Part shown: piece after piece, positions 53,058 through 64,000 of the stretch
Layout of the letters: each line of letters opens with the position of its first letter
Numbering within the stretch: the stretch's first letter is position 1
Assembly: GCA_013398275.1 (NCBI GenBank)
Contig: VZSE01008388.1
Location: forward strand, 1,384,854-1,448,853
Source: Promerops cafer
Lineage: Eukaryota; Chordata; Aves; Passeriformes; Nectariniidae
DNA length: 64,000 bases
Reading direction: 5' to 3'
Program-made: the position numbers and the translations under genes
Notes under the pieces: model-generated
Databases searched by the model: none
Told to the model about the DNA's origin: nothing
What the model saw: only the letters and a program-made list of their open reading frames with translations

Positions 53058-55182
53058 ACCAAGTCTGTTTAGCATCATTTGTCTCTTAGGATGCTAAATC
53101 TAAAGCTGAAACAATAATTTAACTTTTAACAGCTCCTTGGAAAACATCATCAGGACTTAAGTGCTTTGGTTTTGCAATATTTGTGGAGAATTCTTTGTGT
53201 TTATAAGCTGGATAGTAGGAATCAATCACATATGAAGCTTATTTAGTTTTGTTGCCATTTTCTTGACTTGCCAGCACTGACAAGAAGCAATATGAGTATT
53301 TTCTGAAAAGTAAATTTTCTGCATCAAGGAGAGATTTTCATATGCTGCAGATATTACTTAAGAATAGCCTTTAAAGTTGCACATATCCTGTGCCTCTGCT
53401 GGCAAAGTTTTAATGCTTGCCTGAGTTTCAGCTTTGAAATTATGAGCAAGAGCACATTCTTACTTTTCAAGTAAAATGTGTTTCAGTTAAATTGAAAGTT
53501 TGTCAAAACTGTAGTAATTCTGGCTGGAATCATCTATGCCAGCTATCTGCTTCAGTCTGAAATCAAACCCCACAGGGAAATGTTAAGTACTGTTTAGAGT
53601 TCCTGAAGACAGGATTTTACAAAAATAGGATGTTTTTTCATTCATAGTGGAATATTTTTAATTTTTCTTTGTACAGGTCTAGACTTTGTGCATCTTTTTC
53701 TATTGTTATCAATATATCCAAATATTACCCAATTACCTAGCCCATTGAAAATGGAGGATTATGAACAACCAGAGTTTTGCCACTTTCTTAGATATAGTAA
53801 GCTCTGTAAGATTTTACCAGTGAAATCATCTAGCTTCTTGCTGGTAAATTTATAGATACTGATAAACAACTAAAAAATGAGTCACTCAAACATGCCTAAA
53901 ATTGTGTACGTATACTGATTAATTTTTTCCTGTGGCTTGAACTAATAGCAATCAAGATGGCCATGGTGCTGTATTCTAGTTTCTAGTTCCTTGACCCAGT
54001 AGCTTTTTTTTTACTTAATAAAATAAATTAGTTATATAAAAATTGTTATAATTCATAAGCTAATAAAATGTATCATATATTTCTTTTGTTCCATGACTCC
54101 CTCCAGTAGTTCCAGCAAAGCTTGAAAATCCATTTATCTCCTTAATTCTGTTAAGGAGCATGAGGTTTGTAATACATATGAATATTTCTGGGGCTTTTTA
54201 TACTAGCAACATTTCTGGAAAAGTTTTTTTCACACATGAATAATTGAATCCAGTGGGCAAACAACTGTAATGAATTAGTTGAACCACTTCAGAAAAATGC
54301 ATTTATGTGCAACAAATAATCAGCTCTTGGAAAATACTATTACTGAAAATTCCTGAAATAAGTAAAATTAATCCAGTTGTCTTCACTGGAAGTGATATCG
54401 GGCTAATATTAGCTAGTCTTGTTGGCAAAAAAAATTGCTTAAGTGATGAATACGAACAGTACTAGGTAGTTGAGTGTATGTGTGAAGGTTAGTGATCAAA
54501 TTTGAATCTTCAAGGTCTCGAGTAGAAGCTTGCTGTTTGCTCCCTGGAATTGTGGAGTCTGACTGTAAACATCTGGGCTGAAGGGAAGTGACTTGTCTGG
54601 GGTTCTAGGAGGAAGTGGTCTTGAAACTAAGGAAAAAGGTAAAGTTCCTGGCTGGAGGAAAAGTCCTTAGAATGGGAGAGATCCTGGAGATTAGAGAGCT
54701 GTAAGATGGAAGCCAGGGGATGCACCAAAACCACTCGCTGGTGATGCCTGAGACAGGTGAGCAGCCATGCAGCAGGGATGGACCTGACTTTCTGCTCAGC
54801 ATCTGGGGGCAGCAGCCCCTTCCCTGCAGGAAGATAAGATATGGACGGAAAGCGTGAAATATAATCAAGTAGTTGCAAAAGCTCCCATCTTGTTGGTTCT
54901 TAAACAAATCCCAGTATCTAGATCCACCTGAGATAGTCATTTGCTCTCTCTTGCCTGGCACATCTTAAAAGCGTTATCACAAAAATTCCTGCTTAAATTT
55001 TGGCTCAGCTGATGTTGAGGCAAAGTTCCTAAGCATGATTTTTTCTCTTAGCTGTGCAAAAACTGCTAGAGAGGATTTTTGTTTCCAGGATGCATCTTAA
55101 GTCCCTTGTATTTTTTGATTGTTCATTCTTCTGGTCGTTTTAAATTCAGAAAAATGTAAGCTGAATGGCTGCTAGATTTAAT

Positions 55183-55298
55183 TTTTTAAGGACCAAAAAC
55201 AACCAGGCTGTAAAAATTATGGGTTTTTTAAAGGATAAAAAACCCAACCAGGCTGGGAAACATACTTCTTTAAGGACAAAAAAAATAACCATGTGATC
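55183..55298. repeat. Three-copy minisatellite, 41-42 bp unit, diverged
   Basis: Copies begin near 55183, 55224 and 55266. Each starts with T-rich sequence and AAGGAC or AAGGAT; the first two then share AACCAGGCTG. The third copy is truncated or more diverged. Confidence 0.75.
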
Positions 55299-58046
55299 TT
55301 TTTTCTCATTTTCCCATTAATTTCATGTCTCTGTTGGATTCTTTGTGTGATTTGTTTCACTGATATAAAGTAAGACTTCAGAAAGGCATTTGATTTCTCT
55401 TAATGTTAAAAATCCATCAGGATTTCCTTGTCAGTCAGTTTCCTCTCCATCCTTCTCTTACTCTCTTGTTATAAGTTACAAACTGCTACTTTTATTTACA
55501 TAATTTAAGGTAACTGGAAAATTAGATTAACTGTCCCAAGAGTTTTTGTCAGGTTGGAAACAGAGACTGTTTGATCTGAGGAGTTAGGTTTTTATTTGAT
55601 GCACCTAAGAGGTTAAATAAATACGCAAGAGGACTAAAGTACTATAGAAGGTGAGATGTGACAGTGTGTGAATGAGAAACTCTGTGTGAACTATTTTTTC
55701 CTTATGGTTATTAGTATTTAAAACATAACTGTCTCATTAGTATTGAGTCCTACAGCACATGAAAGTTGTAGCAATTATGAATTTTTCAGTTACATTTGAA
55801 GGATAAGGAGTAAGTTGCCCAGTTCGTTTATTCTGTTAATAATTCAGTTGAATCAACAGTCAAATTAGCTGAGATGGAGAGCTATGAGAATTATTCAAGA
55901 AAAGATCTATTAAGCATCTGCAGATACACTAAGTTTTGTCCTTCACGACAAATATGAATAATCAAGTGCATACTTACAGCAAAAGTATATTGGATTCTGA
56001 AATTTGTGAAATCAGTAAGCCTATACTCATTAAGAAAACAAACAAAAAGGCAGGGGAAAAAAGGGAGGGAGGAAATCCCCAAAACTTCAGTTGGTCAAAA
56101 GATAGACTTTTTCTGTGTGTCCATTTTAAGTAAAAACTGATGACCCAATATTTGATTTGTTTTCGTATGAGTCTGTTTTTTGAACTAAGCTGTAGTGAGG
56201 CTTGCAGCAGGACATCTCCAAGAGTGCTTGGAATGTGTCTGCTTGTCTTGCCTGTTATCACCAGACAGGACAGAATTGGTTTCAGAAATAATGGGGGTTT
56301 CAGTTGAGTTGGTCATGCTGTCCTTCCTGAAACACAGAAAAAAGGAGACAAAAGCAGCAGTCTGAATTCATCTGTACCATCTTCTCCTCTAACTTTTTGT
56401 GACAAAAAGACTGATAAAGCCTAAACTCTTTACCATCCTACTCTGAAATGACAAAAGTTGGTAAATGATGGTATTTCAGGCATTAAGAACTGCATCTGAA
56501 GGGTCAGGTTTGAGGCAATTTATGTTTCTGGGAATATCAGAGGAGCAACCTTTTCACTGATTGTGGTGGGTAAAATCAGTTGGAAGCAATCCACATGGTT
56601 CTTTACTCAAAGAAACTCTTTACTCTCATTCCAGTTATATTGATGATACTCATAAGGAGGAGATGTAGCTCAAGGGCCACACTTACGAGGGACAAAATTC
56701 ACCTCAGAATTATCCCTTCTCTTCTTCTTCATTTTGGGGATACAGATTCTAATAAAAACTTTCCCAAAGTTTAAGAATCTCTGGAATGCTGCCAGGAACA
56801 AATGCAACCTGTTTTTCTTTTTATGTATCTCTCCCAGGGAAAGAGGAATGATGATTTCCTCAAATTATATCATCAAACACTGTATTTTCTATTTATTTGT
56901 GGGAAAAAAATTGTCCTCCAATAAAACCAATACGTAATAAATACTGGATTTCTATATATCTCAAAATACATCATGATGATCTTATTTGATTCCAGCTTCC
57001 CTAAAGTCTTGCTATAGCAGAGCCACCTCTCGGAACTGATCATTGAGACAAGATCTGCACATTTGCAGTTTCTGTTGATGATCTTTACAGAGCTCATAGA
57101 GCCAAAGCAGGCTATAATCAGTCAGTGGTTTCTCTGAGCTTTTATCTGAGTCTCTTGAAGTTATGTAATGGTGCATCTGGTCCTTTTGAGATAAGATATT
57201 TTGTCTGACAGTAGAATTCCTTCTTTTCAATCAAGCAAAATTTATATTGAGAGTTTCCATTTGATACCATGTTTTGCTTGTATGAATTACAGATTTGCCC
57301 TTAGTGTGCACTTTGTCAGTTTTTCCCATCTTTTTCTAATAATTTGCTTAATTTTCTTACTATCCCAGTGGTGTTCAGTATCATATTGCTACTAGTAAAC
57401 TGAACACAGTCTCAAGTGTCCTATAACATGAAACAAGGCTCTTTCAACTTCATTGTCCACTGAGGTTCAATCAAGCTCAGATGAGTAAATACTCAACTGA
57501 AAGTACAGACAGCATAATGCTGGTGTATTCTATCTAGATTCGTATTTTTGGGTTAATAAATATCTCTTACATGAGACAGAGAGTATCTCCTTCTGAAAAG
57601 TTTTGATATGCTGTTATCCATGTGATCCAATCCTTAAAAAAAAAATCTTCATGGGTTTTCTGTTTATGGGATCATTTCCCAAGGTAGCTTATATTTTGAA
57701 GAAAAGTGAGACCCAGATTTTCAAGCATAGGTAAATGAGGCAATATGTGAAGAAAGCAGGTATAAGGAGATATTACAGAGCTGTATTGACAATTACCTTT
57801 TTAGTAATTTATTACTTAAACTATTTATTACTTTTTTTCTATTTCCTGCTGCATAAAAATCTAGTTGTGTTGTCAGAACTTTGCTATGATGCTATTACAG
57901 GTTGTCGGTCAAAGGACAAGTTGAAAATACTTTTATTATTTTCACTAAGAGCTTTTGGCTAGGGTTTTTATCTTTGACCAAATCTAGAGCACTTTAGTGG
58001 CTGATACATATCTCCAAAATTGCAGCTTTTCTATTTTCTGTCCTCT

Positions 58047-58070
58047 TTTCCCCCCCACCCCCCAAAAAAA
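58047..58070. repeat. C-rich/A-rich homopolymer tract
   Basis: A run of CCCCCC, ACCCCCC and AAAAAAA: a simple low-complexity junction. Confidence 0.7.
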
Positions 58071-58840
58071 GTTAGGGAACTGGGAGAAGATATGTTGCTC
58101 TTGTAAATGTGCAGATCTCACAGCATGCATTTATCATGGTGTAAAGTTTGCATTTTTGGAAATACAATGTTTTGTTTGATTCTTTAACTGAGACAGGCTG
58201 CTTTTTCTCGGTTACATCCAGTAAATCAGGACAGTCAGTGTTGCCCATTATGCTTACTCTGTTTGAAATTTATTACCTGTGCATCCAGTATTTACAAATA
58301 AATATCAGTGAAGCAAAAGGACTGTTTGTCTCTTGCTTACCATTGTTGTGCACTGCTCACAGAGGGCTGGTTAAAGCTGGACAGGAACATGGTAATGTGG
58401 CTGCTCCACTTGTTTCTTGTGTGTGCTTCATTGCTGCCTGGTAGTGCCCTTGGTTCCTCCTTACTCCTCTGGGCTTCTGGTTTTGTGATTTACTGACTGA
58501 AAACCACCTGGGATCTATATATTCACCTTGCAGTTGGAGCCAGAAAGTCCTCTCAGCTTGCCTAGTTTCTCTAGGTGCAGTGCTGATTCCCAGCTCTGAG
58601 GAACTGGGAGGTTATTCCTGTTTGTCATACATCTCCCACTGTTGTGCTCCATTCTCACACGCACCAATGCATCATCTGCATTATGTGTCTATAGTTAGTG
58701 TAGGAGAGGGCAAAATACATCAACAGCTTGCTGCATGTTTTTATTTGATTTCTGTTGACTGTAGGAATATGCTTATCACTCTGTTTCTGACCTCTGAAAT
58801 TACAGATCTTGTCTTTTTGATTTTTCTGTTGATTTTTTCA

Positions 58841-58998
58841 GTTGCTTTGAAAGATCTGTGAAACAGGTTTATCTGCTGTTGAAATAATCAATAATAAATT
58901 TTAAATAAGTAAGTAATAAATCTTCAGAGCAAAATGATGGAATATTCAGTTTGAACAGATAAACTGACTTCTTTCCAAAGCAGTATGGCATATTCAGG
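58841..58998. repeat. Diverged direct repeat flanking a CR1, copy A
   Basis: This 158 bp segment begins GTTGCTTTGAAAG and ends GCATATTCAGG. It aligns along its whole length with 59298-59454 at roughly 80 percent identity by eye. Shared blocks include AACAGGTTTA, CTGCTGTTG and CTTTCCAAAGCAG. The sequence before both copies is T-rich and ends in AG. Confidence 0.88.
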
Positions 58999-59029
58999 TG
59001 TCTGGGTACCTGAATATTGCTGAATGCCA

Positions 59030-59275
59030 GGCTTAATGTGAGTAGATTTATATTGGATATTAGAGAGAAATTCTGTACTGTGAGGGTAGTGAGGCACTGG
59101 AACAGGTTGGCCCAGAGAAATTATGAATGCTCCATCCCTGGAAATGTTCAAGGACAGGCTGGATGGGGCCCTGAGCAATCTGGTCTAGTGAATGGCATCC
59201 CTGCCTGTAGCAGGAGGGTTGGAACTAGATGATCTTTATGGACATTTTCAATCCAAACCATTCTATGATTCTATT
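59030..59275 (+). mobile_element. CR1 LINE 3' end between two direct repeats
   Basis: The copy contains TTATATTGGATATTAGAGAG, ACTGTGAGGGTAGTGAGGCA, CTGGAACAGGTTGGCCCAGA, GGAACTAGATGATCTTTATG and the tail CCATTCTATGATTCTAT. This is a typical 5'-truncated CR1. It sits between the two copies of a 158 bp direct repeat. Confidence 0.93.
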
Positions 59276-59297
59276 TTCTTCTCATCGTTTTTTTTTA

Positions 59298-59454
59298 GTT
59301 GCTGTGGAAGTCCTGTGAACAGGTTTACCTGCTGTTGGAGTAATCAAGAATAGACTTTAAATCAATAAATAATAAGCCTGCAGAGCAAAAATATGGAATA
59401 TCCATTTTTAATTGATAAACTGAATTCTTTCCAAAGCAGCATGGCATATTTAGG
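59298..59454. repeat. Diverged direct repeat flanking a CR1, copy B
   Basis: This is the second copy of the segment at 58841-58998, starting GTTGCTGTGGAAG and ending GCATATTTAGG. It begins about 23 bp after the CR1 tail. The similarity stops just after TAGG, where copy A goes on to GTGTCTGG. Confidence 0.88.
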
Positions 59455-61157
59455 CAGTTGGATCTCCAAAACCCAAAGGAAAATAGAAGGTTCTTACTCC
59501 AGTAAAACTAACCTCATAATCATTTGCTTGCTTTTTAATACTTGACGTACCATCACTATGTCTTAATTAAGAGTCATTGATGCTGCAAAGAGAGTGTCAT
59601 TGGTTCTGGTTTACTACTGGTCCCTCAGATACTTAACAAATTATATCAGTTTACTAGCATTATCAGACTTGAGAATTTTGGATGGGTTCTAGAAGTGTTT
59701 AGGGAACTGGAGGCATGCAGGAATTTGCTACTGGAACACAAACTGTACACTACTGTACACAGAATAGAAAACCATCCATAAAAGTGCATGCAAAAAAGGA
59801 GACAGCTTTTAAGACCTCTTCTGCTGTCTTGAAGCAGGTACTGTGGTGAATAGACAGCACTGGTGAGGTGTGCTTGCACAAGTCCATGGTCTAGGGATAA
59901 GACTCAGTAGCCTTAAAGTTAAGCTGTTGGAATTTATAAAAACTGTTTGGGAGGATCTCCCAGAAACTGCATCACAAATAGCTCACCTGGCAGTTGTCTT
60001 GCCTTTTAAAAAAAAAAAAAAAGACATTGGTCACAGAGATGAAAATTGTTTCTAGGCACATCTCTATAAAGTCTGTTTGCAGCTATCTACCCAGGGGTAG
60101 TCTGAAATAACCAGTAAACTTACAAGGATATAAAAAAAGCAGTAAATCCACCACTTTCCCAAAAATTTGATTTATGCTATGCTGAAAGAAAACTTGTTCA
60201 TTAAACCCCAGCTGAATCTCTGATGTGGGAGCTAATGCACCACAGTCTATTCTGTCATCTTCCACAAGAATTTGCTGGCAACTAATCTTGGTCAGCAATG
60301 TTAACAAATGGAGGCAGATTCCTCTCAGAGGGATTTAGTTATTAGCATACCCCATCAGATCAATCTTGTTCAACTAAACAATTAAAATAACAACATTAAA
60401 ATAATCATGAAAGTGTATTCCCAATATGTGATTCCACCCACGCGCACACACTTTGAAATTGCACAGATGACAGTTCCCCCCTAGAAAAATGTCTTCATTC
60501 AGAACTGCCTCAACTCCAAAAGGTTCCCAGATGGACCCCAGTCACCTCCTGCTTGAAAGTTTGAATCCTTTCATGGAAAACTGGATTTGGTATTGTCCTG
60601 TGAAAAAGACACACAGTAAATCAGGCTGAAATACCATGGCATAAATCTCCATGAGTCAGGGTATGGAAGGACAATCGTTTCAGTCATTTTATAAAAGACA
60701 AATGATCCTGCAGTTCAGAATAAAATCTCATCTTTCTATACACATAAGTCATCAAGCAGAACAAAATAGATTCTGACAAAGCATTCCTTCCATATGAATG
60801 TGCAGCATTAATGTCATCACTAACCTTTTCAGATTTTGATACTGTCGTCATAAGCATCAGGGCCTGGTTTAGAAGTCATCATGCAGTCACCTTTCTTAAC
60901 TTCTCTAAGTAAACAGCAGTCATCAAAACAGTGAAGTCATTGACACTTCCCTGGAACTGCTCAGTGGAAAAATATTAATCCCTGCATGAGGAGGCATATT
61001 GGGCAGGCAGCCCCTGCAAACAGAATTGTTAAGTGTGTTCAGAGAACTGTAGAAGTCATAGGAATTGTGATACTGGACAGGCAACTTTTTCTGATCAGTA
61101 TGATGACTTACTAGGCATTTCTTTCGAATGTAGTGCTAGAGCACCTCACAACAAATA

Positions 61158-61535
61158 GCTGAGGAAACTCGCCCTGGTTAGCCTGGAGAAGAGATGATTA
61201 AGAGGGGATTTCATCAATGTCTGTAAGTATCTCAAGGGAGGATGTTGAGGATGGATCCAGGTTCTGTGTGGTGGTGCCAAGCAATAGAACGAGAGGCAAT
61301 GGCCAGAAACTGATGCACAGGAAGTTCCACCTGAATATGAGGAAGAACTTCTTTACTATGTGGGTGTCTGTGCAGTGGAACAGATTGTCCAGAGAGGTTG
61401 TGGAGTCTCCATCGCTGGAGATATTGAAGAACTGTCTGGGTGCTCTCCTGTGTAATGTGCTCTAGGATGACCCTGGTAGGAGGGAGGCTAGACTAGATGG
61501 ATCCTTCCAGCCTTACACAGTCTGTGGTTCTGTGT
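61158..61535 (+). mobile_element. CR1 LINE 3' end, about 380 bp
   Basis: Starts within CR1 ORF2 (CTGAGGAAACTCGCCCTGGT, TTAGCCTGGAGAAGAGATGA) and continues AGGAAGTTCCACCTGAATAT, GAGGAAGAACTTCTTTACTA and GAGGTTGTGGAGTCTCCATC to AGACTAGATGGATCCTTCCA and the diverged tail GTCTGTGGTTCTGTG. An 82-codon open frame at 61217-61465 is a leftover of ORF2 and includes HRKFHLNMRKNFFTMWV, a familiar CR1 C-terminal pattern. Confidence 0.94.
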
Positions 61536-64000
61536 TCCCAATTTTACTGTCAGAGTCAGGAGGCAGAAATATGATGTATTAATTTAATCAGAAGTTTTCT
61601 TCTAGGGGCCTATATCAGGATCGTTTCTTAACAAGAGACATTGCTTCCATGTTGAAGCAGCCAGAAACCTCACAAATATCTAAGATGGTTACTCAGGAGA
61701 AAAGGACAGAGAGCACAGTGGATTTCTAAAATAGATTTTCGTATTGACTAGCCATTGATCTGGGACTGCCTGTGTACATTTGGCTAAATTGCCTTACATA
61801 TCTGAACTGTTTGGATTTCTAGCTTACCTCAAGGTCCTGTACACTGAATTTAGTCAAGGCTCAGTCAAAAATTAATTAGTGTCTTTGGCCCTCTACTTAC
61901 ACCAAGAAAATAGGTTTCTAATTCTGATCAGGTAGTCTGGCAAAGCTCAACAGTTACAGCAATAATTCATATGCAATGTCATTGTCCCAGTTTGTGTCCC
62001 CAGCATGCCTGCTACCAATCTCTCTTCAGTTTGCAAAAGGAAAACCGACTGTGTGTGTCAGTAATGTTATAAATAATGCATCCAATTAGTCAACTACATG
62101 CTGTTGCATTTCCCTGAAGGCCATGGATCTGAAAGGCCCAAAGAAACTGTGTGCTTTGAGAGAAATATTTAGACATAAATATTGCCCTTAGTCTGAGATC
62201 AGCCCTTTGCACTCTCCTCTCTCTGTTGCACAGCAGAAGACGTATGCAGGCTGCCCTTTGCAGCATTGCATGGCATGAGAACAAATCCTAAGGGCTCGTG
62301 CTGTGATTTCCAGCTGCGTGAAGAGACTGCGAGATACAGGCTGCCAGGACAGGCTCTGGTGCAGGGAAGATGGAAAGAGGCTTCAGGGAGGTACACACAT
62401 ATAGGTCGTGAAGGAGAGTCCAGCCCTTTTCAGAGGCTAGAAGGGTCTTTCACTTCACCTGTTAGGTTTTTTATGGTTCCACTGGAGAAGCGAATTTTTT
62501 AATGTCATGTGAATGACACCAAGACTGAAATGTGATACAGCTTGCCAGAGGGGAGATGGGAGGCCAACACAACATGATCCTTTTCTTTCCAGCCTGCACT
62601 TTTCTTTGACAAAAGGATCAAAACCATTTCAAAAGAGAAATAGAATAGAATTAGAATTCACATTAATTAGATTTCCTGCAGTAAAACAAGAAATAAATCA
62701 AACATGATCCTGGAAAAATGTTTTCTTGCAGTTGCGAGCTTCCATTTCCCCTAAAGAAGACACTTGTGCCTGCTTTGAGGGGGTAATGAAACTATAAACT
62801 GAAAATTCATTTGAAAATTATAAATTAGGCTGTGATTATGCCAAGTGATATTAATTATGCTGATAGATTATATGGCAATGAATTTTTAACTGATTCAGTA
62901 CTGCCTTCTGGCTTGCTCTGACAATGAGCCATGTGTCAGGCTTGGTTTGTTAGTGAGCTTAAACAACAGTAGTAAAAAAGCCCAAACTTGCACTCACAAT
63001 TCTGTGGTAGGGTCTATGTAAACATCATCACAGAGTGGTCCATGGTTTAAACAAACTATATTTGAACTTTTTCTACAAACAAATTTATTTTTGCTGAGTT
63101 TTTCATACCAATAGAACAGATGGCTGAAAAAGAAAAATCATGATGGGGCTTCTTTCTAATGTGATGAGGACACAGGGGATTTCTGGTTTTCTGCTTTGAA
63201 GATGCATTGCTACCTCTTCATCACAAAATTATTTTTAAAGCACACCATTTTAAAACAAGCCCCTCTTCTGCCTGGGTGCCTAACTTGCTTTGTGTCTCAG
63301 CAGCAGTACTTTTCAGCAGAAATAAAATGCTAAGCCTATCTTTTTTTCTCAGCATGAATTTCTTAAGGTCAGGGTGCTATGAAAAATAATGGTGCAGCTG
63401 AAGTGAAGTGGAAATTAGTAGAGCATCACAAAGAGTTCTGTGTTCTTTGCCTATGGATCAGTGAAAAAGCCAAGGGAATACAAAAATTAGCAGCTCATCA
63501 AAGATCTCTGCCTTATCATGGCAGCTTTTTGTCATTAGGTAATATTAGAAAACATATGAAGTTGTAACTTCTTGGGACTTTTATTCTGCATGATCTACAG
63601 CTCCAAATCTATCAAATCTGCTTCCTAAAGGAGAGAATTAAAGACCAGTGGACTGCTGGTGGCTGACAATTCAAATTTATCAGCTTCAGTGGTACAGTCA
63701 GTCCACTTATACCACTTCTTTCCCTTTGGTGAAAACCTGTCATGGTTTTATAGTGACATTCAGTGCCAATGCTGGGTGCACTCTCTATCAAATGCATCAC
63801 ATTTTCTTGGTCACGTGCTAAGATTTATTTCCAGCACAGTGGCTTGAGTGACAGTTTTCCATTTTCAGGGATGAGATTGAGTTCCTGGCTCAGGTTGAAA
63901 TTTCATTCTTTTGTCAAGTGGAAGGGCTTTTTTTCTAGTTCATTAGAAATTCTACCTGGCAATTATTTTCAAATTATTTAAAACCACCATGATAGAAAAT

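Larger units (their letters stand above)
50888..64000 (+). other. PLD5: Beginning of the next PLD5 intron, running off the window
   Basis: The intron starts with the donor GTAATT at 50888. I did not find its acceptor, nor an exon beginning with the expected MKELG-type peptide, so it appears longer than 13.1 kb. It contains a CT-rich tract (52983-53030), a three-copy 41-42 bp minisatellite (55183-55298), a diverged 158 bp direct duplication around a CR1 (58841-59454) and a second, longer CR1 (61158-61535). A weakly conserved or very short exon could have been missed by eye. Confidence 0.65.

Noticed and set aside
52890..53078. Minus-strand frame with an EREREREKERE run
   Set aside because: It is the translation of the CT-rich microsatellite.
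61217..61465. 82-codon + frame that looks protein-like
   Set aside because: It is a surviving piece of decayed CR1 ORF2, not an independent gene.
1..64000. CRISPR arrays, operons, bacterial or phage systems
   Set aside because: No regularly spaced repeats, no dense coding and no ribosome-binding sites; the spliced PLD5 exons and CR1 repeats show a vertebrate chromosome.

Overview
This window is vertebrate, and almost certainly bird, chromosomal DNA. It is AT-rich and intron-dominated, with no bacterial-style gene packing. Several CR1 LINE 3' ends carry the ATTCTATGATTCT-type tail typical of birds and other sauropsids. One 5'-truncated SINE has a tRNA-like head and a CR1 tail, the layout known from zebra finch TguSINE1, which hints at a passerine. 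A roughly 0.9 kb repeat near 3 kb looks like a common avian LTR-type element, although its family is assigned from memory only.

The only protein-coding gene I can support is part of PLD5 (inactive phospholipase D5) on the + strand. Three internal exons are clear: 20661-20829, 28856-28970 and 50760-50887. All have good AG/GT splice sites and phases that fit each other, and together they encode about 137 consecutive residues of the luminal domain. The last exon holds the first HKD-type motif, in which the catalytic His and Lys are replaced by Gln and Ser. This matches PLD5 being a catalytically dead relative of PLD3 and PLD4. The exon with the membrane anchor (upstream) and the exons with the rest of the second half (downstream) were not found, so the window lies within a very large gene.

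Layout: 1-20660 is upstream PLD5 sequence, probably intron, with the LTR-like repeat, the SINE, three CR1 remnants and a GAAA microsatellite. 20830-28855 is an 8.0 kb intron containing an inverted repeat near 23.2 kb. 28971-50759 is a 21.8 kb intron with three CR1 copies, a purine-rich tract, a GC-rich patch and two short tandem repeats. 50888-64000 is the start of a further intron of more than 13 kb, with two CR1 copies, a three-copy minisatellite and an old 158 bp direct duplication that brackets a CR1.

No novel gene system was found. The most interesting non-coding signals are the 20 bp exact direct repeat bracketing 1.07 kb (261-1372), the CR1 bracketed by diverged direct repeats (58841-59454), the 23.2 kb inverted repeat and the tRNA/CR1 SINE. 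Most open reading frames of 60 to 200 codons are chance frames or lie inside repeats.
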